Origin: Pseudomonas sp. Seg1 | Lineage (GTDB): Bacteria; Pseudomonadota; Gammaproteobacteria; Pseudomonadales; Pseudomonadaceae | Assembly (NCBI RefSeq): GCF_018326005.1 | Contig: NZ_AP021903.1 | Location: 2,296,001-2,360,000, forward strand | Reading direction: 5' to 3' | Length of the DNA: 64,000 nt | Part shown: in pieces, positions 1 to 8,560 of the stretch | Numbering within the stretch: position 1 is the first letter of the stretch | Layout: each line of letters opens with the position of its first letter | Translations under genes and position numbers: made by a program | The notes under the pieces: model-generated | The model's database searches: none | The model's input: only the letters and a program-made list of their open reading frames with translations | What the model was told of the DNA's origin: nothing

Positions 1-2306
1 ACAAGGCGATTCGTTACGGTGCCCAAGTGCCGTACTACGAAGGCGACCCGTATGGCAGCTTCCGCTACGTGCGCGTGGGGGGCCCGACCTCGGCCGACGA
101 AGATGAGTTCGCCAGCCTCAAGGACTCGATCCTGTTCCCGATGCTGAAAAACCGTCGTCCGGTGTGGAATTCCCAGCCGAACCTGCACGGCAACCTGACC
201 GAGCGCGGTTTGTTCTACGCCGACCGCATGAAGAAAGAGATCGACACGCCGCCGGACAACTGGCTGGTGTTCGACGAGCGCTACAAGACCCCGTCGATCG
301 AACCGGCAGCGATGGAGCCGGACAACGGCAACGGCTGGTACGAGCCAGCGACCAAAACCCTGCACTTCGTCGTGGCCACTCAGTGCCCATTGGAAGCGGC
401 GACCGAGACCGCGAAAATGATCGCGCCGTCGCGCTTCGGCCTTGCCAACCTGAACATGCACCCGGGTTACACCGTCGGTTACGGATCCAAAGACCACAAC
501 ATCTTTGTCTATTACGCAGCCCTCGCGGCGCTGTATGGCGCCGGTGTACCGATTCGCCTGGCGAACGACCGCTACGAGCAATTCCAGAGTGGTATCAAGC
601 GTCACCCGTTCGACATCCGCTACCAGTTGGCTGTGGACAAAAACGACTACAGCTTCAAGATTTTCCGCGCAGAAATGAGCGTCGACGGTGGTGGCCGGAT
701 CAACTACAGCCCGTCGGTAGCTGCCGTTGGTGCCACGGCCGCACAGTCGATCTACTACATGCCGCAGAACGATCTGCAAGTCACTGCTTACCACTCGCGT
801 GGTGTTGAAGCCGGCTCGATGCGCGGTTACGGCACCCTGCAGAGCATGGCGTCGACCGAAATGATGGTCGACGAAATCGCCAATCGTCTGGGGGTCGACG
901 CGATCGACCTGCGCCGCAAGAACGCCCTGCGTTCCGGCATGAAAAACACCCAGGGCGCGATCCCGGCCGGTGCGTTGCGCCTGCACGAGATCCTCGACAA
1001 AGCCTCGGTGCACGAAGTCTGGAAGAACCGCGACGCAATCAAGAAGCAGCGCGAAGCGGCCGACCCGGACAACTGGTACGGCGTCGGTTTTGCCATCTGC
1101 CAGAAAGACTTCGGCACCGGTTCCGAAGCGCCGATGGCCAGCATCGAGTTCACCGCTGAAGGTCGCATCAGCCTGCGCCACATCGGTATCGAGATCGGCA
1201 CCGGCATGTCCACTTCGCAAGCCTTGGTGGTCGCCGATTTCCTCGGCAACCCGGCGCACGAAGTGAAGACCGGCGAAACCGAATGGAAGGAAATGCAGCT
1301 GATCACCAGCGGCAACCCTTACATCATGACTCAGGCCGAACAGGACAACCTGCTGCGTAACCCGCGCTGGGTCGGCAAATTGGCTTCGGCCTCGTCGGCG
1401 ACCAACTCGGCCTACTACTTCAGCCACGCCACCCGTGAAGCGGCGCGTGTGTTGTTCAACCACGGCTTGTGGCCGGCGGCGCTGGAGATCTGGCGTCAGG
1501 GTCCGTTCGGTGGCCAGGCCAACCCTTACGTGGTACGTCGCGAAGATGCGCATTGGGTCGACGGCAAACTCACCGCCAACGGCATGCAGCCGCTGAGTTT
1601 CGAAGAATTGGCCAAGCGTGCTCACGAGCGCGGTCTGGTCACCGCTGCCACGGTGCACGGTTTCAACCGTTGGAGCTGGGCTGAGGCCGAATACAGCATC
1701 GACGGCGTGAAAGAGCGTCTGCCGCTCGACGGTCTGGCGGTGAAGTACGGCGATGGCGCACCAAAAGCCAAGCAAGCGCTGATGAGCACTGCCGGTTTCC
1801 ACCTGCTCGATCGCCAGAACATCAGCTATCCAGCCACTCAGCTGAACAACGCTGCCGTGACTTACTACAGCCCGGTCGCGACGCTGGTCGAACTGAAGGT
1901 CAACAAGGGCTCGGCGGAAGTCGAAGTGCTCAACCACCATTCGTGGGTCGAGTGCGGCCGTGTGCTGGTCGAAGAGCTGGTCAAGGGTCAGATGGAAGGC
2001 GGTATCGCCATGGGCATCGGTCACGCCTTGATGGAAGAAATGCCGCTGTACGAAGGCGGGCCGGGGGAGGGTGACTGGAACTTCAACCGTTATCGCCTGC
2101 CGATGGCGCGCCACGTTGCGGTGTGGAAACAGACGTCGGAGATTCTCCCGGCGCTGTCGCCAAGCGACCCGTCCAAAGGCATCGCCGAAGTGGTGATGAT
2201 CCCGATCGTCGGTGCCATCGGTAACGCCGTGGCGCACGCCATCGGTAAACGTGTTCGCGATCTGCCTATCACTGCTACGCGCATCAAGGAGGCCCTCAAT
2301 GGCTAA
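1..2306 (+). CDS. Molybdopterin-binding subunit of a xanthine dehydrogenase/aldehyde oxidase-family hydroxylase (3' part)
   Basis: The frame is already open at the first base of the window, so the true start lies upstream; about 767 residues are visible. The protein resembles the large subunits of isoquinoline 1-oxidoreductase and membrane-linked aldehyde dehydrogenases, which bind molybdopterin cytosine dinucleotide and hydroxylate aldehydes or N-heterocycles. Supporting stretches include SMRGYGTLQSMASTEMMVDE and, near the C-terminus, GQMEGGIAMGIGHALMEE, typical of this fold. It overlaps the 2Fe-2S subunit gene by 8 nt, followed by a cytochrome c and an XdhC factor. This is the usual order of three-subunit enzymes that pass electrons to a cytochrome rather than to NAD. 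The substrate cannot be read from the sequence. Confidence 0.9.
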   Translation, partial: KAIRYGAQVPYYEGDPYGSFRYVRVGGPTSADEDEFASLKDSILFPMLKNRRPVWNSQPNLHGNLTERGLFYADRMKKEIDTPPDNWLVFDERYKTPSIEPAAMEPDNGNGWYEPATKTLHFVVATQCPLEAATETAKMIAPSRFGLANLNMHPGYTVGYGSKDHNIFVYYAALAALYGAGVPIRLANDRYEQFQSGIKRHPFDIRYQLAVDKNDYSFKIFRAEMSVDGGGRINYSPSVAAVGATAAQSIYYMPQNDLQVTAYHSRGVEAGSMRGYGTLQSMASTEMMVDEIANRLGVDAIDLRRKNALRSGMKNTQGAIPAGALRLHEILDKASVHEVWKNRDAIKKQREAADPDNWYGVGFAICQKDFGTGSEAPMASIEFTAEGRISLRHIGIEIGTGMSTSQALVVADFLGNPAHEVKTGETEWKEMQLITSGNPYIMTQAEQDNLLRNPRWVGKLASASSATNSAYYFSHATREAARVLFNHGLWPAALEIWRQGPFGGQANPYVVRREDAHWVDGKLTANGMQPLSFEELAKRAHERGLVTAATVHGFNRWSWAEAEYSIDGVKERLPLDGLAVKYGDGAPKAKQALMSTAGFHLLDRQNISYPATQLNNAAVTYYSPVATLVELKVNKGSAEVEVLNHHSWVECGRVLVEELVKGQMEGGIAMGIGHALMEEMPLYEGGPGEGDWNFNRYRLPMARHVAVWKQTSEILPALSPSDPSKGIAEVVMIPIVGAIGNAVAHAIGKRVRDLPITATRIKEALNG

Positions 2307-2838
2307 CCGTCCGCTTCAACTGACCCTCAATGGTCAATCCGTCGGCCCGGTGGACATCCCTGATGACCTGCCGATGATCGACTACCTGCACGAATACAAG
2401 AACCTCACCGGTTCGCGCCTGGGCTGCGGCCAGGGCATCTGCCACGCCTGTGTGGTGATCGTCGATAACCCTGACGGCACCAGCGAAGAAGTGCGCACCT
2501 GCATCACCGGCGCGCATTACTTCGAAGGCAAGAAAGTCCGCACCATCGAAGGTCATGCAAGCCGCGATGAGCAGGGCCAGGTCACCGAGCTGAACCCGAT
2601 CCAGCAACGCTTCGTCGACGAATTCGCTTTCCAGTGCAGCTACTGCGCGCCGGGCTTCGTCAACGCCGCGACCGTGCTGGTGGAAAAGCTGCAACGCCAG
2701 CCGATCGTCAAAAGCAAACTGGAACAAGTCATCGAGGACAGCCTCGGCCATCACGTCTGCCGTTGCACCGGGTACGTGCGTTATTACAACGCCACCCGCA
2801 ACGTGCTGACCGATCTCGGCCTGGTCAAGGAGGGTTAA
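2299..2838 (+). CDS. (2Fe-2S)-binding small subunit of the molybdenum hydroxylase
   Basis: This 179-aa protein carries two iron-sulfur clusters that relay electrons from the molybdenum centre. A plant-type ferredoxin motif (LGCGQGICHACVV) lies near residues 40-52. The second cluster domain has FQCSYCAPGF and HHVCRCTGYVRY toward the C-terminus. The start ATG at 2299 lies inside the last codons of the molybdopterin subunit gene, with an AAGGAGG Shine-Dalgarno sequence at about 2287, which argues for translational coupling. Length and motif spacing match the family (about 150-180 aa). Confidence 0.93.
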   Translation: MANRPLQLTLNGQSVGPVDIPDDLPMIDYLHEYKNLTGSRLGCGQGICHACVVIVDNPDGTSEEVRTCITGAHYFEGKKVRTIEGHASRDEQGQVTELNPIQQRFVDEFAFQCSYCAPGFVNAATVLVEKLQRQPIVKSKLEQVIEDSLGHHVCRCTGYVRYYNATRNVLTDLGLVKEG

Positions 2839-2840
2839 GC

Positions 2841-4076
2841 ATGAAGCTATTACTGACCCGCCTGACCCTGGCGGTCGGGTTGGCTGCGCCGCTGGTATTT
2901 GCTCACGCTGATGATCAGGTCAAGCGCGGCGAGTATCTCGCTCGCGCGGCTGACTGCATGGCTTGCCATACCGCTCCGGGTGGCGCGCCATTTGCGGGTG
3001 GTCTGCCGATCGTGTCGCCGTTCGGCACGATCTACGGCACCAACATCACCCCGAGCAAAGAACACGGTATCGGTTTGTATAACGATGACGAGTTCTTCGC
3101 TGCGCTGACCGAAGGCAAGCGTCGCGATGGCGCGAACCTCTATCCGGCGATGCCGTATACCTCGTATCACCTGATGCCGCGTGCAGATTCGGATGCGATC
3201 CATGCGTACCTGAAAACCATCGAGCCGATCGAGCGCCCAGCCCCGGTCACCAGCCTGAGCTTTCCGTTCAACGTGCGTCCGGGCCTGATCGGCTGGAACA
3301 TCATGTACGGCAAAGCGTTGAAACTGGAGCCGGCGGAAGGCAAAAGCGACGCCTGGAAACGCGGCCAGTACATGGTCGAAGTCCTCGGCCACTGCGGTGA
3401 ATGCCACACGCCACGCGGCCTGCCGGGCGCGATGCAGTTGGATAAACGCCTCACTGGCGGCATTCTCAATGGTTATCTGGCACCAAGCCTTCTGGCCACC
3501 GATCTGGCCGCTCGCGGCTGGAATGAGCAGGATCTGAGCACGTTCCTCAAGCACGGCATGAGTGCGCAGGGGACGATGTTCAACGAGATGTTCCCGGTGT
3601 TCCACAACAGCACTCAGGGCCTGAACGATACCGATCTGGCAGCGATGGCAACTTTCCTGCTCGGCGATAAACCGCCGGCAGCCAAAGAACTCGTCGAAGT
3701 GCCCGTGGACAAGCTCAGCGCGAGTGCCCAGCGCGGCCGTCAGGAATACTTGAACGTCTGCGCCGGTTGCCACGCCGCCGGTGGCGAAGGCAAACCGCAT
3801 ATCGCCGTGGCCATGCGCGGCAACACCACGCTGCGCCTGGAAGACCCGCGCAACCTGCTGCGGGTGATCGAGGACGGTATCGGCGAACAGAAGTTCGCAG
3901 GCTTCGAGCACATGCAACCAATGCCGGGTTTTGCCGACAAGCTCAGTCCTGAACAGCTGACAGATCTGCTCAACTACCTGCGTCAGGGTTGGGGTGGCCA
4001 GTCCGCCGAGCTGGCGGTGAGCGAGGTGCAGAAGTTGCAGGCTGATGCACCGCCCATCGAGCACAAGGCGCACTGA
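2841..4076 (+). CDS. Tri-heme cytochrome c, electron acceptor of the hydroxylase
   Basis: This 411-aa exported cytochrome begins with a Sec signal peptide (MKLLLTRLTLAVGLAAPLVFAHA). It has three CXXCH heme-binding motifs: CMACH in the first domain, CGECH in the middle and CAGCH in the last. The layout matches the cytochrome subunits of membrane-bound alcohol and aldehyde dehydrogenases, which carry electrons to the quinone pool or terminal oxidases on the periplasmic side. It starts 2 nt after the 2Fe-2S subunit, with GGAGGG upstream, so it belongs to the same transcript. The longer frame upstream of 2841 only reads through the previous gene. Confidence 0.92.
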   Translation: MKLLLTRLTLAVGLAAPLVFAHADDQVKRGEYLARAADCMACHTAPGGAPFAGGLPIVSPFGTIYGTNITPSKEHGIGLYNDDEFFAALTEGKRRDGANLYPAMPYTSYHLMPRADSDAIHAYLKTIEPIERPAPVTSLSFPFNVRPGLIGWNIMYGKALKLEPAEGKSDAWKRGQYMVEVLGHCGECHTPRGLPGAMQLDKRLTGGILNGYLAPSLLATDLAARGWNEQDLSTFLKHGMSAQGTMFNEMFPVFHNSTQGLNDTDLAAMATFLLGDKPPAAKELVEVPVDKLSASAQRGRQEYLNVCAGCHAAGGEGKPHIAVAMRGNTTLRLEDPRNLLRVIEDGIGEQKFAGFEHMQPMPGFADKLSPEQLTDLLNYLRQGWGGQSAELAVSEVQKLQADAPPIEHKAH

Positions 4077-4077
4077 C

Positions 4078-5049
4078 ATGCAGCATCTCGATCTACAGGT
4101 TGTGCGACGGGCGCTGGAGTGGTCGGTGGCGGGGCAGCGCATCTGGCTCTGCACCGTGCTGACCACCTACGGCTCGGCGCCGCGAGCGCCGGGTTCGCTG
4201 CTGGCGGTGAACGACGGCGGGCAGTGGATCGGGTCGCTGTCGGGTGGTTGCGTCGAAGAAGATTTTCTCGAGCGCGTTGCCGAAGGTGCGTTTCTCGATG
4301 CGGTCAACGTCGTGCGTTATGGGGAAGGCGATGATCCGCGCTCGCGGGTCAGCCTGCCCTGTGGCGGCATCCTCGATGTGCTGGTTGAGAAATTTGACGC
4401 TGATTGTGATGTTCAGGCGCATCTGCGTGAACTGGAGTCGGCGCTGCTCGGTCAGCGTCGCTTGATCCGTGAGGTCGATCTGGCCAGTGGTGCGCGCAGT
4501 CTGTTCACTGATCGTGAGCAGGGGGCGCGCATCGAACGTGAGATCGATCGGGTGCGCATTCGTGTCGGTGCGGCGCAACGCTTGTTGCTCGCCGGGTACT
4601 CCAGTGTGGCGCAGGCGTGTGCCGAGTTTGCCGTCGGCCTTGGGTTTGAGGTGATTCTCTGCGATCCGCGCGATGAGGTGCTCGAAGGTGTGGTGCTCAA
4701 TGGCGTGGAGGTGCGTCGGCAATTGCCTTCGGTATTTATTGCCGACGGTGGCTGCCATCGCGACACGGCGGTGGTGGCGCTGACCCACGATCCGCGCATC
4801 GACGATCTGGCGATGATGGAGGCGGTGCGTACCGAAGCGTTCTACATTGGCGTGATGGGCTCACAGCAAACATCGCAGAAGCGCTTCGAGCGTCTGCGGC
4901 GGATTGGTGGTCTGGGGGAGGGCGAGCTGGCGCGGATTCATGCGCCGATCGGACTGAACCTTGGCAGCAAAACGCCTGCGGAAATCGCCTTGGCGGTGCT
5001 GGCCGACATCCTGCGGATTCGTAGCGGGATTGCCCGGGACCAACTCTGA
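4078..5049 (+). CDS. XdhC/CoxI-family molybdenum cofactor maturation protein
   Basis: This 323-aa protein is the XdhC/CoxF type. It probably binds and sulfurates or delivers the molybdenum cofactor to the apoenzyme encoded upstream. The N-terminal domain has the family signature LSGGCVEEDFLERV. The C-terminal half has a Rossmann-like region with ALTHDPRIDDLAMMEA and the conserved YIGVMGS segment. It begins directly after the cytochrome stop (TGACATG), so it is the last gene of this operon. A large inverted repeat follows it. Confidence 0.9.
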   Translation: MQHLDLQVVRRALEWSVAGQRIWLCTVLTTYGSAPRAPGSLLAVNDGGQWIGSLSGGCVEEDFLERVAEGAFLDAVNVVRYGEGDDPRSRVSLPCGGILDVLVEKFDADCDVQAHLRELESALLGQRRLIREVDLASGARSLFTDREQGARIEREIDRVRIRVGAAQRLLLAGYSSVAQACAEFAVGLGFEVILCDPRDEVLEGVVLNGVEVRRQLPSVFIADGGCHRDTAVVALTHDPRIDDLAMMEAVRTEAFYIGVMGSQQTSQKRFERLRRIGGLGEGELARIHAPIGLNLGSKTPAEIALAVLADILRIRSGIARDQL

Positions 5050-5069
5050 TACGGGCGTATATATCTACT

Positions 5070-5163
5070 TGTGGCGAGGGGATTTATCCCCGATGGACTG
5101 CGCAGCAGTCCCTTCTTTAAGGGGGCGCTGCGCGACCCATCGGGGATAAATCCCCTCGCCACA
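5070..5163. repeat. REP-type palindrome
   Basis: Two perfect 27-bp inverted arms (5070-5096 and 5137-5163) flank about 40 bp of imperfectly paired sequence. The arm beginning TGTGGCGAGGGGATTTATCC is characteristic of extragenic repeats of the P. fluorescens group. It sits between the convergent xdhC-like and puuB-like genes, and the transcript hairpin could act as a bidirectional terminator or RNA stabiliser. Confidence 0.85.
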
Positions 5164-5179
5164 GTTGTTTCACGGTCAG

Positions 5180-6463
5180 TCAGAAGCCGAGTTTATCCCG
5201 CAACCCGTAATACCAGGCCCCCAGCGCCGCAAACGGCGTCCGCAACATCTGTCCACCCGGGAACGGGTAATGCGGCAAATCAGCAAAAGCATCAAAGCGC
5301 TCAGCCTGCCCACGCAACGCCTCGGCCAGCACCTTGCCAGCCAGATGCGTGTACGTCACGCCATGACCACTGCAACCTTGCGAGTAATAGATGTTGTCGC
5401 CCAGCCGTCCAACCTGTGGCAAGCGCGACAGCGTCAGCAGGAAATTTCCGGTCCAGGCGTAATCAATCTTCACATCCTTCAACTGCGGAAACGCCTTGAG
5501 CATTTTCGGGCGGATGATCGCTTCGATGTTTGCCGGATCCCGCGCGCCATACACCACGCCGCCGCCGAAGATCAGACGCTTGTCGCCCGTCAGACGGTAG
5601 TAGTCCAGCAGGTAATTGCAGTCTTCGACGCAATAATCCTGCGGCAGCAAAGACTTGGCCAACTCATCACCCAGCGGTTCGGTGGTGATCACCTGCGTGC
5701 CGCACGGCATCGATTTGGCCGCCAGTTCCGGCACCAGATTGCCCAGGTAGGCGTTGCCGGCGACGATGATGAACTTGGCCCTGACCTTGCCTTGTGGCGT
5801 GTGCACCACCGGATTGGCCCCGCGCTCAATGCGCACGGCAGGCGATTGCTCATAGATAGTGCCGCCGAGGGATTCAACCGCCGCCGCTTCGCCAAGCGCC
5901 AGGTTCAGCGGATGAATATGCCCGCCGCTCATGTCGAGCATGCCGCCGACGTACTGATCGCACGCCACGACTTCGCGAATGCGGCGTTGGTCGAGCAATT
6001 CAAGCTGCGTATGACCGAAGCGCTCCCACAGGCGTTTCTGCGACTCCAGGTGACCCATCTGCTTGGCCGTGATGGCGGCGAAAACGCCGCCATCCTTCAG
6101 ATCGCACTGGATGTTGTACTTGGCCACACGCTCACGAATGATCCGGCCGCCTTCAAAAGCCATCTGTCCGAGCAGTTGCGCTTGCTTCGGGCCGACGCTG
6201 CGCTCGATCACATCGATATCGCGGCTATAGCTGTTGACGATCTGACCGCCATTGCGACCCGATGCACCGAAGCCGACCTTGGCCGCTTCCAGCACGGTCA
6301 CGCGAAAACCGTTCTCCAGCAGAAACAGCGCAGAGGACAGCCCGGTATACCCGGCGCCAATCACACAGACATCCGTCTCCACATCATCCTGCAAGGCCGG
6401 ACGTGGCGGTACGGCGTTGGCCGACGCCGCGTAGTAAGACTCTGGGTAGGGGGTGTTCGCCAT
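5180..6463 (-). CDS. puuB: FAD-dependent amine oxidase, PuuB-like (gamma-glutamylputrescine oxidoreductase family)
   Basis: This 427-aa protein is a DAO-fold flavoenzyme. The dinucleotide-binding motif is VIGAGYTGLSSALFL near residue 33, followed by GFGASGRNGGQI, typical of the glycine/D-amino-acid oxidase family. The C-terminal region YSQGCSGHGVTYTHLAGKVL matches PuuB/OrdL proteins that oxidise gamma-glutamyl-putrescine in polyamine breakdown. The gene is transcribed alone toward the REP palindrome. No other puu gene lies next to it, so the exact substrate is inferred from family resemblance only. Confidence 0.85.
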   Translation of the reverse strand: MANTPYPESYYAASANAVPPRPALQDDVETDVCVIGAGYTGLSSALFLLENGFRVTVLEAAKVGFGASGRNGGQIVNSYSRDIDVIERSVGPKQAQLLGQMAFEGGRIIRERVAKYNIQCDLKDGGVFAAITAKQMGHLESQKRLWERFGHTQLELLDQRRIREVVACDQYVGGMLDMSGGHIHPLNLALGEAAAVESLGGTIYEQSPAVRIERGANPVVHTPQGKVRAKFIIVAGNAYLGNLVPELAAKSMPCGTQVITTEPLGDELAKSLLPQDYCVEDCNYLLDYYRLTGDKRLIFGGGVVYGARDPANIEAIIRPKMLKAFPQLKDVKIDYAWTGNFLLTLSRLPQVGRLGDNIYYSQGCSGHGVTYTHLAGKVLAEALRGQAERFDAFADLPHYPFPGGQMLRTPFAALGAWYYGLRDKLGF

Positions 6464-6606
6464 CCTGCAGCCTCTGTTTAATATATTTTACGAGTGCGCC
6501 GATCCTACCCGAGTTGAAAAACCTCCGCCAGCCACCGGAAAAATCTTCTTCGCTGGCCTGAAATTAAATATTTTGCATATTCATAGGGTTAGGTGAAAAA
6601 AAGGTG

Positions 6607-6634
6607 TTGACACCCCTCCGGAATTCCGTAGAAT
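6607..6634 (+). promoter_or_regulatory. Sigma-70-type promoter of tRNA-Val
   Basis: A perfect -35 hexamer TTGACA (6607-6612) and a near-consensus -10 hexamer TAGAAT (6629-6634) are separated by 16 bp. They end 13 bp before the tRNA, as expected for a strong stable-RNA promoter. Confidence 0.8.
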
Positions 6635-6647
6635 GCCGCCTCACAGC

Positions 6648-6724
6648 AGGCACGTAGCTCAGTTGGTTAGAGCACCACCTTGACATGGTGGGGGTCGTTG
6701 GTTCGAGTCCAATCGCGCCTACCA
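6648..6724 (+). tRNA. tRNA-Val(GAC)
   Basis: A 77-nt cloverleaf can be drawn with an encoded CCA end. The anticodon arm is CCACC-TTGACAT-GGTGG, giving anticodon GAC. The T arm is GTTGG-TTCGAGT-CCAAT. The acceptor stem pairs AGGCACG with CGCGCCT and has one A-C mismatch at the fifth pair. Confidence 0.93.
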
Positions 6725-6754
6725 AACAAAATCCGCTCTGCTGGGCGGTCTAGA

Positions 6755-6784
6755 AGGGCTCACCGAAAGGTGGGCCCTTTTTTG
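6755..6784 (+). terminator. Rho-independent terminator after tRNA-Val
   Basis: A 10-bp stem (AGGGCTCACC / GGTGGGCCCT, one G-U pair) with a GAAA loop is followed directly by a run of seven T. It ends the tRNA-Val transcript. Confidence 0.85.
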
Positions 6785-6836
6785 TTGTCTGTCGTTTGGG
6801 AAAACTTTGGGAATACTTTGGGCAAACGACCACCGA

Positions 6837-6943
6837 TTACACCCTCAGATCGGCACTCGCCCGCATGTACACAAAGGCCTCATTGCCATGGCCCGTCAGA
6901 TAATGCTTCGTCACTTTCTCGTCCGCATCTACACCAAAGCTTT
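6837..6943 (-). pseudogene. Short C-terminal gene remnant next to tRNA-Val
   Basis: The minus strand reads about 33 residues without a start codon (core VTKHYLTGHGNEAFVYMRAS) before a stop at 6837. It looks like the tail of a recombinase-type protein left after an old integration at the tRNA, but the piece is too short to be sure. An 8-bp GC-rich hairpin at 6992-7013 lies between it and the next gene. Confidence 0.3.
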
Positions 6944-7020
6944 ATGGCAGTGTTAAGGCTCCAAAGGCCAGCCACAGTCAATCAGCGGAGAAGCCCGGCT
7001 CGGGCGCCGGGCTCGTTAAA

Positions 7021-7188
7021 TTAACTTCGGCGCGAATCCAGCTTTTTCACAATCTGGTCGGAGGATCTTTCTTTGCGTCTCTGCACCCAACTATGAAGGG
7101 CGTGCAGTGGGTGTAGAAAGGCTGCAAGCACGCCCAGTAGCATGATGATGAAAATGGTGATCAGCGGGATGCTTTCGTGCGAGAACAT
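7021..7188 (-). CDS. Small single-pass membrane protein (55 aa)
   Basis: I do not recognise this family. The 55-aa frame starts at ATG 7188 with AGGAG nine bases upstream. It has one hydrophobic helix (IPLITIFIIMLLGVLAAFL, about residues 7-25) followed by a basic tail (HSWVQRRKERSSDQIVKKLD). The topology is that of a short inner-membrane protein with a charged cytoplasmic tail. It lies between the tRNA-Val region and a pair of secreted paralogues on the same strand. Confidence 0.6.
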   Translation of the reverse strand: MFSHESIPLITIFIIMLLGVLAAFLHPLHALHSWVQRRKERSSDQIVKKLDSRRS

Positions 7189-7377
7189 GGTGGGTTACTC
7201 CTGTAGTCACTATGTTGGAACCCGCAGACTAGACGCATATAACGATGATTTCGATGAACGTATGTTCATCAATGGGCGCATGAATTGTGCTACGGCAGAG
7301 CTCGCCAAATTGACGAATTGTGGAAATCAGCGAGCGGTTCTCGATGGGGCTCAATGCGCGTCCATGCACCTGATGAA

Positions 7378-7743
7378 TCATGGGCAGCTGAAATTCCAGG
7401 CATCAATAACAAGGTCCTCTGCCTCCTCGCCAATAGTCGTGATGCCCAGGCATTCCTGGTTTTTCCTGTAATGGAATTGGCAGTACTGCACGCCCTGGGT
7501 GCATCGCTCGACTTCCGTGATGCCCATATTCAGAAGTTCTACCGCAGTGCCGACAGGCTGCCTCTGAATGAGCGCATCTGGCCTCCAGCCGTTCTTGATC
7601 AATGCACTTCGCGCCGATAAAAACGGCATACCTTCTCTGATGGGTATCTCTGTAGCGCAGGCAAAGGCACTGGAGAGATAAAGCAAAATGCAAGCGCAAG
7701 GGAAGGATCTCACTTTCCGCACCCTTACTCTCTTTCGGGGCAT
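7378..7743 (-). CDS. Small secreted protein, paralogue of its upstream neighbour
   Basis: The function is unknown. The protein is about 121 aa from ATG 7743. After a short basic stretch there is a signal-peptide-like segment (CACILLYLSSAFACA). The mature part begins ATEIPIREGMPFLSARSALI and contains GWRPD, C-x5-YC and NFSCP. The same landmarks occur in the same order in the gene at 7725-8072, so the two are tandem duplicates. The conserved cysteines suggest disulfides in the periplasm. The start overlaps the end of the upstream gene, so the two are probably co-translated. Confidence 0.65.
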   Translation of the reverse strand: MPRKRVRVRKVRSFPCACILLYLSSAFACATEIPIREGMPFLSARSALIKNGWRPDALIQRQPVGTAVELLNMGITEVERCTQGVQYCQFHYRKNQECLGITTIGEEAEDLVIDAWNFSCP

Positions 7744-8072
7744 TCGAAATTCCATGAGTAGATCTTCATGTCTTTAATCTCTTCGCCCACTGTTGCGACG
7801 CCGAGACAGGTTTGGTCTTTTAAATAGTAGAAACTGCAGAACTGAATGCCCATCGTGCAGGATTCAATTTCGATGAAGCCTTTTCTTATGAAAATATTTT
7901 CGACCCCGATCTTTTCTAAGTCGGTTGGGTTCGGTTTCCAGCCGTTTTGAATCAGAGCATTTCTGGCGCTTGTAAATGACATCCCCTCTTTGATTGGCAC
8001 CTCTGCAGCGTCTACATGAAAACTTGCACAGCATAAGAAGCCGATGAAGAGCCAAGTGCTCACGCTGCTCAT
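7725..8072 (-). CDS. Small secreted protein, paralogue of its downstream neighbour
   Basis: The function is unknown. From ATG 8072 the protein is 115 aa with a clean signal peptide (MSSVSTWLFIGFLCCASFHV, cleavage likely after VDA). The mature domain EVPIKEGMSFTSARNALI ... NGWKP ... IESCTMGIQFCSFYY ... NFECP parallels the downstream copy. The frame stays open up to 8165, but the extra N-terminal residues would precede the signal peptide, so 8072 is preferred. No strong Shine-Dalgarno sequence is visible at either start. The four shared cysteines and the ENGW/NGW core may define a small periplasmic inhibitor-like fold, but this is inference. Confidence 0.65.
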   Translation of the reverse strand: MSSVSTWLFIGFLCCASFHVDAAEVPIKEGMSFTSARNALIQNGWKPNPTDLEKIGVENIFIRKGFIEIESCTMGIQFCSFYYLKDQTCLGVATVGEEIKDMKIYSWNFECPERE

Positions 8073-8560
8073 GTTGAGGAGGAGTCCCTGCGGAGTTTTT
8101 GGTGGGGAGATTGCCGAGAGGGCGCGTCGTCCATGGTGGGGATGTTTCATTGCTTTGCGATCCATGCTGGTTTTGCGTGCGAATGATCCAGTGGGGGGAG
8201 ATCATGGTCAATCATTGCTGTGGGGATGGCTTTGGTTTTCAGGCGTAGAGTCACCGTCCGTCGCCATCATCCTTGGAAAAAGTGTGGATATTGAATGACT
8301 TACGCGTGTTACTAACCAGCCGGTTATCGAAAAAATGTTGTTACATGCGGGATAAATCAGTAACATCCGCCCCGCGTTCACCACCACGGTTTATGCACTT
8401 TTAAATCCCAAGCTTCCATCAGCTGCTTGGGATTTTTTTTGCCTGCGATTTGGCTGTCGCAGTACCTGTCTTTCATCCGCCGATCCTGCGCGGGCAAATC
8501 CTTGCTTATTCGACTACTACTGACTGGCCGATTTTCAACTCTTTCCAAAGGGGTTTGTCG
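8073..8560. other. Gene-poor stretch ending in an orphan plus-strand terminator
   Basis: No convincing coding frame is seen. At 8403-8440 there is a strong hairpin (AAATCCCAAGC / GCTTGGGATTT, 11-bp stem) followed by eight T, oriented as a plus-strand terminator. There is no plus-strand gene upstream of it, so it may end an unannotated small RNA from about 8270-8440. Confidence 0.5.

Noticed and set aside
2850..4166. 438-aa minus-strand frame over the cytochrome c gene
   Set aside because: The plus frame has a signal peptide and three CXXCH motifs; the minus frame has no domain pattern.
5165..6481. 438-aa plus-strand frame across the puuB-like gene
   Set aside because: It is the antisense shadow of a flavoprotein with clear FAD motifs, and it runs through the REP palindrome.
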